DNA of 64,000 bases, from positions 62,001-126,000 of the forward strand of contig NZ_JAPQNT010000007.1 in assembly GCF_028867965.1 (NCBI RefSeq), given 5' to 3'. Below are positions 24,425 through 32,057 of the stretch, one piece after another; position 1 is the first letter of the stretch; each line of letters opens with the position of its first letter. The translations under genes and the position numbers were made by a program. The notes beneath the pieces were generated by a model. It was not told the origin of the DNA and ran no database searches. It saw only the letters and a list, made by a program, of their open reading frames with translations. The DNA comes from Flavobacterium sp. SUN046. Lineage in GTDB: Bacteria; Bacteroidota; Bacteroidia; Flavobacteriales; Flavobacteriaceae.

Positions 24425-24822
24425 TTACCAGCTTTAAAAATAATAATTTGCTCAGCATCATTCCTAGAAAGTTGAATTTCATTTTTGGTTAATGAATGTA
24501 TTTTCCAATTAACTGTTCCTCTTCGATCGGTAATTGTAATGATTTTTTTGGATAAATCTAACGACCAAGTTCCTTCTAAATCAAAAACAAAACTTGTTGT
24601 ACACGTTTTATCTAACTTTATTTCTATATAAACTCCTTCAAGCAGTGACTTATTTTCTTCAACTTCTTTTTTAGATAATTTTTTGTTGATGATATCTTTA
24701 AAAATCCATTTATTGCAAATATTTTTCTCATTTATTTCTATTTGAGTATTTGTTTTAGCTTGCGCATTGACGATATGATTTACTCCAAATGTCAGAAAGA
24801 TAATAAATGCTACTTTTTTCAT
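24421..24822 (-). CDS. Small exported lipocalin-like protein
   Basis: A 133-residue protein with a signal peptide (MKKVAFIIFLTFG.., cleavage near NAQA). The mature part reads NKWIFKDIINKKLSK...FDLEGTWSLDLSKKIITITD...W.I.SLTKNEIQLSR, the strand pattern of short lipocalin-like (DUF4923/Lipocalin_4-type) domains common in flavobacteria. No lipobox. It converges on the acetyltransferase gene with a four-base overlap. Function unknown. Confidence 0.7.
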   Translation of the reverse strand: MKKVAFIIFLTFGVNHIVNAQAKTNTQIEINEKNICNKWIFKDIINKKLSKKEVEENKSLLEGVYIEIKLDKTCTTSFVFDLEGTWSLDLSKKIITITDRRGTVNWKIHSLTKNEIQLSRNDAEQIIIFKAGN

Positions 24823-24906
24823 AAATGTGTTTTGTTAGATTATAAAATTAAATAAAAAAAATTGAACTTAATTAAAACTTTACGAACTTTACATCAAATA
24901 AAAATT

Positions 24907-25350
24907 ATGAAGCTAAATCCAAAAAACGGAATTGATCAATTACTCTTCGGAATGAAACAAAATGATGTAATTGCACTTTATGGAACTCCAGATAAACGGT
25001 TTGAAGATGATGACAATAATATTATTTTTTTGTATAACAAGCACAAATTACGCTTGACGTTTTATGAGGATGAAGATTTTAGATTTGGTTATATTATTAC
25101 TTCTAATCCAGAAGCTACTCTATTAGATAAAAAAGTTGTGGGTATAAATGCAGAGCAATTGAAAAATGAACTTCCATTTAAGTCTTGGGAATTAGAAGAA
25201 TTTGACACAACTGAAAATCATTTTAATGAAAGTAATTGGTTAACACTTCAATCAGAATATGGAACTATAATTAGAGTTGAATTAGGAGCAATTATAAATG
25301 AAAAAGACGAATTTGACTGGAAATTTAACACAAATAAAAAAGGCAAATAA
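24907..25350 (+). CDS. Conserved hypothetical protein, possibly BamE-like fold
   Basis: 147 residues from the ATG at 24907; an upstream in-frame TTG at 24862 would add 15 residues that look non-coding. There is no signal peptide. The segment GIDQLLFGMKQNDVIALYGTPDKRFED resembles the 'G-M-x-x-x-x-V-x-x-x-x-G-x-P' signature of BamE/SmpA-like domains, followed by alternating strands. I do not recognise a specific family. Its final codons form the left arm of a bidirectional terminator (25338-25367). Confidence 0.65.
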   Translation: MKLNPKNGIDQLLFGMKQNDVIALYGTPDKRFEDDDNNIIFLYNKHKLRLTFYEDEDFRFGYIITSNPEATLLDKKVVGINAEQLKNELPFKSWELEEFDTTENHFNESNWLTLQSEYGTIIRVELGAIINEKDEFDWKFNTNKKGK

Positions 25351-25367
25351 TTTACTATTTGCCTTTT
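25338..25367. terminator. Bidirectional terminator overlapping a coding end
   Basis: A 12-bp perfect stem (25338-25349 with 25356-25367), 6-base loop, T runs on both strands. Its left arm encodes the last residues and most of the stop codon of the upstream gene. It also serves the opposing S74 surface-protein gene. Confidence 0.85.
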
Positions 25368-25377
25368 CATTTTAACT

Positions 25378-26892
25378 TTATTTTTTCTTTAATTCTTCAA
25401 CTTCTTTTTGAAGTTTTTCAATTGCTATTTGTTGTTGTTTTATTAATTCTTGTTGTTCTTTAATTGCCTGAAGCGCTATTGGAACAAGTTCGATATAGTT
25501 AACCATATCAATTTCTTTATTCAGGTTTTTTGCTTCATTTTTATCTGCTCTTGAAATATCGCCACCAATATATTTAGTTTTTACTAAGTCTGGCAATACA
25601 GTTTTTAGTTCATTTGCCATTACTCCATAATGAATTTGATCTTTATCTCCTAACACATCATACTCATCAGTTTTGTATTTGTAAGTGTAAAACGAAAGCT
25701 TATCAATTGTTTTTAAAGCATTATTTAAAGGATTTATATTTCTTTTTAATGATCTATCGGACAATAAAAAAAAACCTCCTGAATACCCTAAATCATTTAA
25801 AAAAAGTCCTCCAAAACCACTACCGCCAGCTGGCTTATAGCCTTGAACGCCATATTGATTAGTACTTGCGGCGTATCCATATACACCTCTTGATCCTGCT
25901 GCTAAACCTGCTGATAATTCACCTTGAACTCCACCCCAAGTACCAGGAGAACCTGCTAATCTTAATCCGTAAACTCCAGCACCTTGATAAGCAGTATATC
26001 CGTTTATTGCCCATACTAAGTTACCACTAGCACTAGTTACAGCATTTGTATTACTGGCTGTTGCACAAAATAAATCACCAGGTAAAATAGGTGCGGTTGC
26101 TCCAACATAAACTTCTCCTGCGTCTGAAAACCACATTCTTTGAAAACCATTTGTGCTTAGTCCAAAATCATCCGTTATTGTTGAATGATAAAAACCAGTA
26201 TTTGAATCAGTTGTCCAAGAAATTGCAGGCGAAGCTGCAGTGCCATAAGTTGTCAAATTAAATCGTTGTGTTGGAGTAAAGCGTGCTGCTTCTATTCCTG
26301 CTGTTGAGAAAGAAATTTCATTAAGAGCATTTCTGAACATACCACTATTAGTATTGCCAACAAATGAAAACGTCGGACTAGCTGCAGTACCAAATATTCC
26401 TTGAGCATGACCGGTAGATTGTATTTGAAATAAATCACCATTTCCAACGGTAAATAAAGATGCTGGCGAAGCATCGCCAACTCCAACATTACCAGCAGAG
26501 GTAATTCTCATTTTTTCTGAATTTGTGGTTTTTAGTATTAAATCAGCTGCATTTATTGAGCCAATGAAATTAGAAGCAGTTACTCCTGAATTCCCATTCA
26601 AATCCCATCCAACTTTATCGAATAATCGAATCCAAGCTGTTCCACTCCAATAATAAAATCCTGGCGTCACGTCGGCTACAGTAGCCGTATTATAAACTAA
26701 TAATGATTCTAAAGGAGCAGTAACTGGACTTGCAGATGTAGTTAATGTTAATGCTATTCTAGGAATTAATACACCTGTATTTGATGAAAAAACATCTAGT
26801 GAAGAACTTGCATCTGGGCTTGGAGTTCCGATACCAACCTGAGCCTTAGCTATTGTGGTTAATAGTAATAAGATAAGTAGTTTTATTTTCAT
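25378..26892 (-). CDS. Tail-fibre-like surface protein with S74 self-cleaving chaperone domain
   Basis: A 504-residue exported protein (signal ending AKAQ). It begins with the QVGIGTPSP..SLDV...GVLIPRI module shared with the two surface proteins at 6.7-10.7 kb. The middle has degenerate repeats (FGTAASPTFSFVGNTNSGMF and TYGTAASPAISWTTDSNTGF types). Residues 378-504 are a peptidase S74 intramolecular chaperone domain: LSDRSLKRNI with Ser378 and Lys383 (the Ser-Lys dyad spacing of endosialidase chaperones), YGVMANEL, VNYIELVPIALQAI and a C-terminal coiled coil. By family knowledge the domain trimerises the fibre, then cleaves itself off before Ser378. No phage genes are nearby, so it is a host surface fibre. 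Confidence 0.88.
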   Translation of the reverse strand: MKIKLLILLLLTTIAKAQVGIGTPSPDASSSLDVFSSNTGVLIPRIALTLTTSASPVTAPLESLLVYNTATVADVTPGFYYWSGTAWIRLFDKVGWDLNGNSGVTASNFIGSINAADLILKTTNSEKMRITSAGNVGVGDASPASLFTVGNGDLFQIQSTGHAQGIFGTAASPTFSFVGNTNSGMFRNALNEISFSTAGIEAARFTPTQRFNLTTYGTAASPAISWTTDSNTGFYHSTITDDFGLSTNGFQRMWFSDAGEVYVGATAPILPGDLFCATASNTNAVTSASGNLVWAINGYTAYQGAGVYGLRLAGSPGTWGGVQGELSAGLAAGSRGVYGYAASTNQYGVQGYKPAGGSGFGGLFLNDLGYSGGFFLLSDRSLKRNINPLNNALKTIDKLSFYTYKYKTDEYDVLGDKDQIHYGVMANELKTVLPDLVKTKYIGGDISRADKNEAKNLNKEIDMVNYIELVPIALQAIKEQQELIKQQQIAIEKLQKEVEELKKK

Positions 26893-27028
26893 ACAAAAAT
26901 ATTTTACCTAAATTTATAAAATTCGCTCTAAGCGTAACAAGAAAAGAGTTTAAATGTAAATAAAAACGATAAACTACAATTAAATTTAAGTTTTAATACT
27001 CTTTGTGTGATAATCAGTTCTTTAACAG

Positions 27029-27056
27029 AAAAGCCTCCAATTTCTTGAAGGCTTTT
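27029..27056 (-). terminator. Terminator of the peptidyl-prolyl isomerase cluster
   Basis: A 12-bp stem (27045-27056 with 27029-27040, one G-U pair) and 4-base loop lies directly after the minus-strand stop at 27059. The T run on the minus strand is short (TTTT then CTGTT), so it is moderately strong. Confidence 0.65.
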
Positions 27057-27058
27057 TA

Positions 27059-28111
27059 TTAGTTATTTATTTTAAGTAATTCTACTTCAAAAATCAAATC
27101 GGTTTTAGGAGGAATTACACCACCAGCACCTTGTTCGCCATAAGCTAAATTGTAAGGAATAAAGAATTTGTATTTAGCGCCTTCTTTCATTAATTGAACG
27201 CCTTCTGTCCAACCTTTAATAACTTGATTTAATCCAAAATCTATTGGCTCACCACGTTGAACACTACTGTCAAATACTTTTCCGTCTAAGAACATTCCGG
27301 TGTAATGAACTTTTACATTACTAGTGGCAGTTGGTTGCGCACCTGTTCCTTCTTTAATAACTATGTATTTTAAACCACTGGCTGTTGTATTTCCGTTTTC
27401 AAATTCTTTTAAAGCTACTGCATTTTTAGCTGCTCTTTCTGCCGCTTCTTTTTGCTCATCGGCTGCTTTATTTTCAAAATAATTTGCAAATATTTTAGGA
27501 GCATCAAATTTCTTTGCATCGCTACCTTTTCTGGTAATAGTAACTTTAGTGATTACATCATTTTGTGCAATTGCATTCACAACATCTTGTCCGGTAATTA
27601 CATATCCAAAAATTGTATGCTTTCCATTCAACCATGATGTTTCTTTGTGAGTAATAAAAAATTGTGAACCATTAGTTTTTGGTCCAGAATTAGCCATAGC
27701 AAGTATTCCTGCTTTATCAAATTTTGCATCTGTAAATTCATCTTTAAATGCATATCCTGGTCCACCAGAACCATTTCCGTCAGGATCGCCACCTTGAATC
27801 ATAAAGTTAGCTATTACTCTGTGGAATTTTAATCCGTCGAAGAATTTTTTTCCTTTAAATTTTTCAGCAACTTGAGGATTTGTTCCTTCGGCAAGAGAAA
27901 CAAAATTAGCTACAGTTACCGGAGTTTTTTTATATTCTAATTGAACTAAAATTTTACCTTTAGTTGTTTCAAATTCCGCAAAAATTCCATCAGTAGAGTT
28001 TGATTTAGTTTCTACTGTTGCCACTTTTTTAGATTTTATTTTCTTGGTTTGCGCAGTTACAATTGTTAATCCAAAAAGGAAAAGCATGACAAATTTTAAT
28101 TTCATTTTCAT
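27059..28111 (-). CDS. Exported double-domain peptidyl-prolyl isomerase (cyclophilin + FKBP)
   Basis: A 350-residue protein with a signal peptide (ending VTAQ) and no lipobox. Residues ~43-195 are a cyclophilin domain: FHRVIANFMIQGGDPDGNGSGGPGY, MANSGPKTNGSQFFIT, WLNGKHTIFGYV (catalytic Arg in FHR present). Residues ~245-350 are an FKBP domain: VKVHYTGMFLDGKVFDSS, the VIKGWTEGVQLM segment, and YGEQGAGGVIPPKTDLIFEVELL. It is adjacent to a lipoprotein paralogue with the same two domains and to gldI, all in the same orientation with gaps of 5-15 bases. Likely a periplasmic folding catalyst for exported or T9SS proteins. Confidence 0.95.
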   Translation of the reverse strand: MKMKLKFVMLFLFGLTIVTAQTKKIKSKKVATVETKSNSTDGIFAEFETTKGKILVQLEYKKTPVTVANFVSLAEGTNPQVAEKFKGKKFFDGLKFHRVIANFMIQGGDPDGNGSGGPGYAFKDEFTDAKFDKAGILAMANSGPKTNGSQFFITHKETSWLNGKHTIFGYVITGQDVVNAIAQNDVITKVTITRKGSDAKKFDAPKIFANYFENKAADEQKEAAERAAKNAVALKEFENGNTTASGLKYIVIKEGTGAQPTATSNVKVHYTGMFLDGKVFDSSVQRGEPIDFGLNQVIKGWTEGVQLMKEGAKYKFFIPYNLAYGEQGAGGVIPPKTDLIFEVELLKINN

Positions 28112-28126
28112 TGTTTTTTAATTTAA

Positions 28127-29251
28127 TTACATTTTATTTTCTAAAATTTCTACTTCAAAAATTATATTTGCATTGGGCGGAATTACATTTCCAGCACCAT
28201 TTTCACCATAAGCAAGTTTTGAAGGTATGAATAAAACTGTTTTATCTCCAAAACTCATTTTTGATAAACCTTCTTCAAATCCGGGTATCATTCCGCCTTT
28301 AGAACCAACTTTGTAGGGAAGTGTAGTGTAGCCATTTTGTGCGGCTCTTTGTAAATCTAATTTTCCGAATAGTTTAGCTACTTCTGGGCTGCTTGTATCA
28401 AATAATGTTCCGTTTTCTAAAAATCCCGAATATTGAACCATAACTTCTGTTCCATCAGCAGGTTTTTTTCCAGTACCTTTTTGATAAATATTGTAAGTCA
28501 ATCCCGATGGTAGTTTGGTTGCTGTAGATTTCATAAGTTTGTAAAAAGCTAATTTATCTGCAATTGCTTTTTTCAATGCCTCAGCATCAATAACAGCTTG
28601 CTTTTTCATATTTTCGGCTTCTACTTTGAAATAATCGCTAAAAACTTTTTCGGCATTAAATTTCTTTGCAGCTTCACCTTTTCTGATAATTTTAACTGAA
28701 TTGATGGCATCATCTTGAACAATTGAGTTTACTACTTTCATTCCGTCTTCAACAACATGTCCAAAAATAGTATGTTTTCCATTCAGCCAAGGAGTATCTT
28801 TTATTGTAATAAAAAATTGACTTCCATTAGTTCCTGGACCAGAATTTGCCATAGCTATACAACCACCTTTATCAAATTTTAAGTCGGTAATTTCATCTTT
28901 AAACTTATAACCAGCATCTCCAGAACCATTTCCTAGTGGATCGCCACCTTGAATCATAAAATCTTCTTGATCGCCATTATTTTTAGATATTACTCTATGA
29001 AATTTTAATCCATCATACAAAGGTTTGTTTTTACAATCTTCTGATGCATAAGTGTTTTCACCTACGGCAAGAGTTATAAAATTGGCTACAGTGATTGGTG
29101 TTTTCTTAAATTCTAATTCTACTAAGATGGTTCCTTTTGCGGTTTCAATTTCGGCATATAAACCGTCTGCCAAATTAGTATGTTCGTCTTTTTTGCATCC
29201 AACAAATCCAACAGTTATGAGTATTAATGCTAAACAAATTAATTTTTTCAT
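28127..29251 (-). CDS. Lipoprotein double-domain peptidyl-prolyl isomerase (cyclophilin + FKBP)
   Basis: A 374-residue protein with signal and lipobox ending in Cys19 (GFVGC). Residues ~32-200 are cyclophilin (FHRVISKNNGDQEDFMIQGGDPLGNGSGDAGY; MANSGPGTNGSQFFIT; WLNGKHTIFGHV) and ~250-374 FKBP (VMVQYSGFLENGTLFDTSS; MIPGFEEGLSKM; YGENGAGNVIPPNANIIFEVEIL). The cyclophilin loop is extended compared with the downstream paralogue, and the FKBP domain carries an insert (EVAKLFGKLDLQRAAQNGY). It is five bases after gldI. Lipid anchoring to one membrane and a soluble partner next door suggests division of labour. Confidence 0.95.
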   Translation of the reverse strand: MKKLICLALILITVGFVGCKKDEHTNLADGLYAEIETAKGTILVELEFKKTPITVANFITLAVGENTYASEDCKNKPLYDGLKFHRVISKNNGDQEDFMIQGGDPLGNGSGDAGYKFKDEITDLKFDKGGCIAMANSGPGTNGSQFFITIKDTPWLNGKHTIFGHVVEDGMKVVNSIVQDDAINSVKIIRKGEAAKKFNAEKVFSDYFKVEAENMKKQAVIDAEALKKAIADKLAFYKLMKSTATKLPSGLTYNIYQKGTGKKPADGTEVMVQYSGFLENGTLFDTSSPEVAKLFGKLDLQRAAQNGYTTLPYKVGSKGGMIPGFEEGLSKMSFGDKTVLFIPSKLAYGENGAGNVIPPNANIIFEVEILENKM

Positions 29252-29256
29252 TACAA

Positions 29257-29820
29257 TTATTCTTGGGTTATTTTATTTTGAGGTTTAAAATCAGTTAAAG
29301 TTACGGTGCAAATTAAAGGTTCATTGGTTCCTATTCGTCTGTTGTCTCCGTGATATCCGAATGCCATGTGCGACGGAAAAAGAAAAGTTACCGTTTCGTT
29401 TTTGTGCATCAATTTAATGCCGTGGCGCAATCCCATCATGATATTTTGCTTGTCAACAATATAAGTTTGAGGTTTTAATTCTAACTGAGAATAAATTATA
29501 TTTCCTTTAATATCTTTAATTTCATAATCAAAATTAGCAACATCGCCTTTTTTCGGGCGCAATGTGTCATTAGTATTTTTATTGTCATAATAATACCAAT
29601 ATCCTTTTTGGGATGCTATGTATTTTATGTTTGGATTACTTTTTATGATAGAGTCAATTGTTCCTTCTTCACCTTTAATAAGTTTTTTATTTCGTTCTAC
29701 AGAAGCATTTAAAAATTCACCAGATGAACGAGATATTGGCATTCGAGCCTGCTGTTGTTTACAACTTGCAAAAGCTAAAATGACAAGTAGAAACAAACAA
29801 TATTTTTTTATATTTTTCAT
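29257..29820 (-). CDS. gldI: Gliding-motility lipoprotein GldI (FKBP-type isomerase)
   Basis: 187 residues from the ATG at 29820; an upstream in-frame start at 29841 would overlap the preceding gene and precede the signal peptide, so I reject it. Signal peptide and lipobox end in Cys20 (FASC). The C-terminal half is an FKBP domain (GDVANFDYEIKDIKGNIIYS, IMMGLRHGIKLMHKNETVTFLFPSHMAFGYHGDNRRIGTNEPLI, quoted in parts). By family knowledge GldI is required for gliding in Flavobacterium and probably helps fold motility or secretion components. It starts one base after the stop of the DHH phosphoesterase gene and is followed closely by two more isomerases. Confidence 0.93.
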   Translation of the reverse strand: MKNIKKYCLFLLVILAFASCKQQQARMPISRSSGEFLNASVERNKKLIKGEEGTIDSIIKSNPNIKYIASQKGYWYYYDNKNTNDTLRPKKGDVANFDYEIKDIKGNIIYSQLELKPQTYIVDKQNIMMGLRHGIKLMHKNETVTFLFPSHMAFGYHGDNRRIGTNEPLICTVTLTDFKPQNKITQE

Positions 29821-29821
29821 A

Positions 29822-30826
29822 CTAAATTGTAATTGACTCAATTATTTTTTCAAATTTTTTAATTGTATTTTCTAATGAATCATTAGATTTTCCTCCAGCT
29901 GCATTAATGTGTCCGCCACCGCTAAAATGAGTTCGTGCAAATTGATTTACATCAAAATCACCTTGGGAACGAAACGATATTTTGATGATGTTTTCATCGC
30001 GATGTTCAATAAAAATTGCTGCAAAAATAATGCCTTTTATGGTTAAACCATAATTTACAATGCCTTCGGTGTCACCTTTTACATAATTGAACTCATCTAA
30101 TTCTTTTTGTGAAAGCGAAATATAAGCAGTTTTTTTATCAAATAATACTTCCATGTTTTGAAGTGCACGTCCTAATAATTGCAATCTATCGTAAGAATTA
30201 TTATCAAAAAGGAGATTCGGAATTTCTGTATTTCCTACACCTAAATCTATAAATTCAGCTGCAATTCTATGAGTTGTACCAGTGGTTTTCGGAAATCTAA
30301 ATCCGCCAGAATCAGTTAAAATTCCTGTATATAAACAAGTTGCAATGGTTTTATCAATCAATGATTTTTTATCCAAAAAACCAATAAAGTTATAAATCAT
30401 TTCACAAGTAGAACCAAACGAAGTATTTGAATAAGTATAAGTTGCATAGCTATCAGGCAATTGATGATGGTCTATCATAATTATTGGCACCGAAAGTTTA
30501 CTTAAAACATGTTCCATTTCACCAGTTCGGTGTAAAGCGTTAAAATCTAGAGTAAATACTAATTCAACATCATTAAGAATTTTGGTACAATTAATTTTAT
30601 CATTTTCATAAACCAAAACTGTTTCAGACGAAGGCAACCATGCCAGAAATTCCGGAAATTCATTAGGTGCAATAACTACTGGCTTATGGTTTAATTTCAA
30701 TAAAAAATGATATAAACCAAGTGTTGAACCCATGGCATCGCCATCTGGACTTCGGTGTGGAATAATTGCGATTTTCTTCGGTGAAGCCAATAACTCTTGA
30801 ATGGCTAAAATTTCTTTTTCGTTCAT
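29822..30826 (-). CDS. DHH/DHHA1 phosphoesterase, NrnA-like
   Basis: A 334-residue cytoplasmic enzyme. The DHH domain shows HRSPDGDAMGS (His24, Asp28, Asp30) and IDHHQ (Asp119-His121), which bind Mn; the DHHA1 domain ends with the substrate-binding FSGGGHINAAGG (~residues 303-314). Members degrade short RNAs (nanoRNase) and/or dephosphorylate 3'-phosphoadenosine 5'-phosphate, or hydrolyse c-di-AMP intermediates. Length is typical of NrnA. It is the first gene of the run with gldI, an arrangement I remember as conserved in flavobacteria; a functional link to gliding is not established. Confidence 0.92.
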   Translation of the reverse strand: MNEKEILAIQELLASPKKIAIIPHRSPDGDAMGSTLGLYHFLLKLNHKPVVIAPNEFPEFLAWLPSSETVLVYENDKINCTKILNDVELVFTLDFNALHRTGEMEHVLSKLSVPIIMIDHHQLPDSYATYTYSNTSFGSTCEMIYNFIGFLDKKSLIDKTIATCLYTGILTDSGGFRFPKTTGTTHRIAAEFIDLGVGNTEIPNLLFDNNSYDRLQLLGRALQNMEVLFDKKTAYISLSQKELDEFNYVKGDTEGIVNYGLTIKGIIFAAIFIEHRDENIIKISFRSQGDFDVNQFARTHFSGGGHINAAGGKSNDSLENTIKKFEKIIESITI

Positions 30827-30841
30827 AGGTTGCGAAAATAC

Positions 30842-30884
30842 TAAAAATTAACACAATCACTATACAGATTAACACAGAATTTAA
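30842..30884. repeat. Degenerate single repeat arm upstream of the DHH gene
   Basis: attaacacaat followed by cagattaacacagaatt, the same CACAGATT/ATTAACAC words found in the inverted-repeat elements elsewhere in the window. No inverted partner is present, so this looks like a decayed remnant. Confidence 0.35.
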
Positions 30885-30921
30885 AGTTTTAATTTTTTAA
30901 AATACATTGTTATTTTTAAGT

Positions 30922-31089
30922 TTAATGTCTTTCACCTTTCCAAGTTCCACCATATTTATAGTTTTCTAATTTTTTGGATTTTTCACAACAAGTTTCACAA
31001 ACAAAAATCCATGCTTTTCCTTTTTGAACTTGAATTCTATACAATACAATTTCATTAACTTTACAAAGGTCACAATTTTTAGTTTTCAT
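30922..31089 (-). CDS. 55-residue zinc-ribbon protein, unannotated small gene
   Basis: Reading the minus strand from the ATG at 31087-31089 gives 55 residues ending at TAA (30922-30924). It opens MKTKNCDLCKVNEIVLYRIQ and contains a second pair CETCC, so two C-x-x-C knuckles (Cys6/Cys9 and Cys31/Cys34) about 20 residues apart, enough to bind one zinc ion. The C-terminus ends KYGGTWKGERH. It starts 12 bases after the crcB stop, in the same orientation, so it may be the last gene of the EamA-crcB operon. Function unknown; RNA or protein binding is possible. Confidence 0.75.
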   Translation of the reverse strand: MKTKNCDLCKVNEIVLYRIQVQKGKAWIFVCETCCEKSKKLENYKYGGTWKGERH

Positions 31090-31101
31090 AACATCTAAGT
31101 G

Positions 31102-31473
31102 CTACTTTGAAATTAGAAGTCCAAACCAAACAGCAAATAATCCTAAAACTAAACTCAAAGCAATGTATCCGAAAGCTAAAAAAGAGTTATTGGATTGAAA
31201 TAAGCTCATGTTTTCATATCCAAAAGTTGAAAAGGTAGTGAAACCTCCGCAAAAACCAGTGATTAGTAACCATTTTAAATTGCTATTTGCCAAATTATTT
31301 CTTTCTAAAATTCCGATTAAAAAACCAATAAGAAAGCAACCAAAAACATTAGTTATTAAGGTAGCCAACGGAAAATGATTAGACCAATATTTAGAAACTA
31401 AAACTGAAGTTAGGTAACGCAATACGCTTCCAATTGCACCACCGAGAGCTATATATAGAATTGTTTTTAGCAT
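31102..31473 (-). CDS. crcB: Fluoride efflux channel CrcB (Fluc)
   Basis: A 123-residue membrane protein with four predicted transmembrane helices. Conserved features: GGAIGSVLRYL near the N-terminus, TLITNVFGCFLIGF (with the pore Asn) and GFCGGFTTFSTFGYE, containing the Phe-box and the sodium-site region. It forms dual-topology dimers that export fluoride. The EamA gene ends four bases upstream. I looked for a fluoride riboswitch in the leader and saw none. Confidence 0.95.
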   Translation of the reverse strand: MLKTILYIALGGAIGSVLRYLTSVLVSKYWSNHFPLATLITNVFGCFLIGFLIGILERNNLANSNLKWLLITGFCGGFTTFSTFGYENMSLFQSNNSFLAFGYIALSLVLGLFAVWFGLLISK

Positions 31474-31477
31474 AAGA

Positions 31478-31900
31478 TTACTTCCAAATTAAAACTAACA
31501 TTCCACAGAAAATTAACAATCCACCTGCAATTATTTTAGGTGTCATTGGTTCTTTTAATAAAATAAATGAGAGCACTAGAGTAATTACTATACTCGCTTT
31601 ATCAATTGCAGCAACATACGAAACCAAACCAGTTTTCATGGCATGATAATAAAAAACCCAACTTGATGTTGTAGTAATTCCAGATAATATCAAAAGCAAG
31701 AATTGTTTGTTGGTAATTAATGGTAAATCTTGCAGTTTATTAGTTGATAATATAAATATAAATAACAAAACAAATATTGTTGTGGTGCGAATTCCCAAGC
31801 CCAAATCGGAGTTGATATTTTGCAAACCATATTTAGCCAAAACCGAAGTCAAACCAGCAAAAACCATTGAGATTAGTGCATATAGTATCCAAGTTTCCAT
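31478..31900 (-). CDS. Half-size EamA (DMT) transporter
   Basis: 140 residues from METWILYALIS (ATG at 31900); an upstream start at 31924 would add MKIIKRFK and is less likely. Five hydrophobic helices cover the length, ending with the EamA-typical ...LVLSFILLKEPMTPKIIAGGLLIFCGMLVLIWK region. Full-size EamA proteins have two such halves (~300 residues), so this one should dimerise. The cargo is unknown. It is the first gene before crcB, with a -7 element upstream. Confidence 0.88.
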   Translation of the reverse strand: METWILYALISMVFAGLTSVLAKYGLQNINSDLGLGIRTTTIFVLLFIFILSTNKLQDLPLITNKQFLLLILSGITTTSSWVFYYHAMKTGLVSYVAAIDKASIVITLVLSFILLKEPMTPKIIAGGLLIFCGMLVLIWK

Positions 31901-31940
31901 TTTAAATCTTTTTATAATTTTCATTGATTTGAAATTTAAT

Positions 31941-31948
31941 CAAATGTA
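31941..31948 (-). promoter_or_regulatory. -7 promoter element of the EamA-crcB operon
   Basis: Minus-strand TACATTTG matches TAnnTTTG; about 40 bases before the EamA ATG at 31900. Confidence 0.45.
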
Positions 31949-32046
31949 TGAATAATCCACTTAAAAAAATTAACTAACTAATTTTTGAAGTAAAATAAAT
32001 TAATTTTTTTTACCATTTTCCACTTTTAAATTTCAATCAATAATAG

Positions 32047-32054
32047 TACTTTTG
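32047..32054 (+). promoter_or_regulatory. -7 promoter element of guaA, implying a leaderless mRNA
   Basis: TACTTTTG ends three bases before the guaA ATG (32058). With the usual distance from this element to the start site, transcription would begin at or next to the A of ATG. No -33 TTG. Confidence 0.5.
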
Positions 32055-32057
32055 CAC

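Noticed and set aside
29821..29841. Longer GldI start overlapping the DHH gene
   Set aside because: It would place seven residues before the signal peptide and overlap the upstream stop; ATG at 29820 fits the lipoprotein signal.
31474..31477. Fluoride riboswitch before crcB
   Set aside because: Only four bases separate crcB from the upstream EamA gene and no riboswitch-like conserved pseudoknot sequence is visible before EamA either.
32052..32057. TTG start for guaA adding two residues (MH)
   Set aside because: The TTG is the last part of the TACTTTTG promoter element; the ATG at 32058 gives the standard [11 protein letters not shown] opening.
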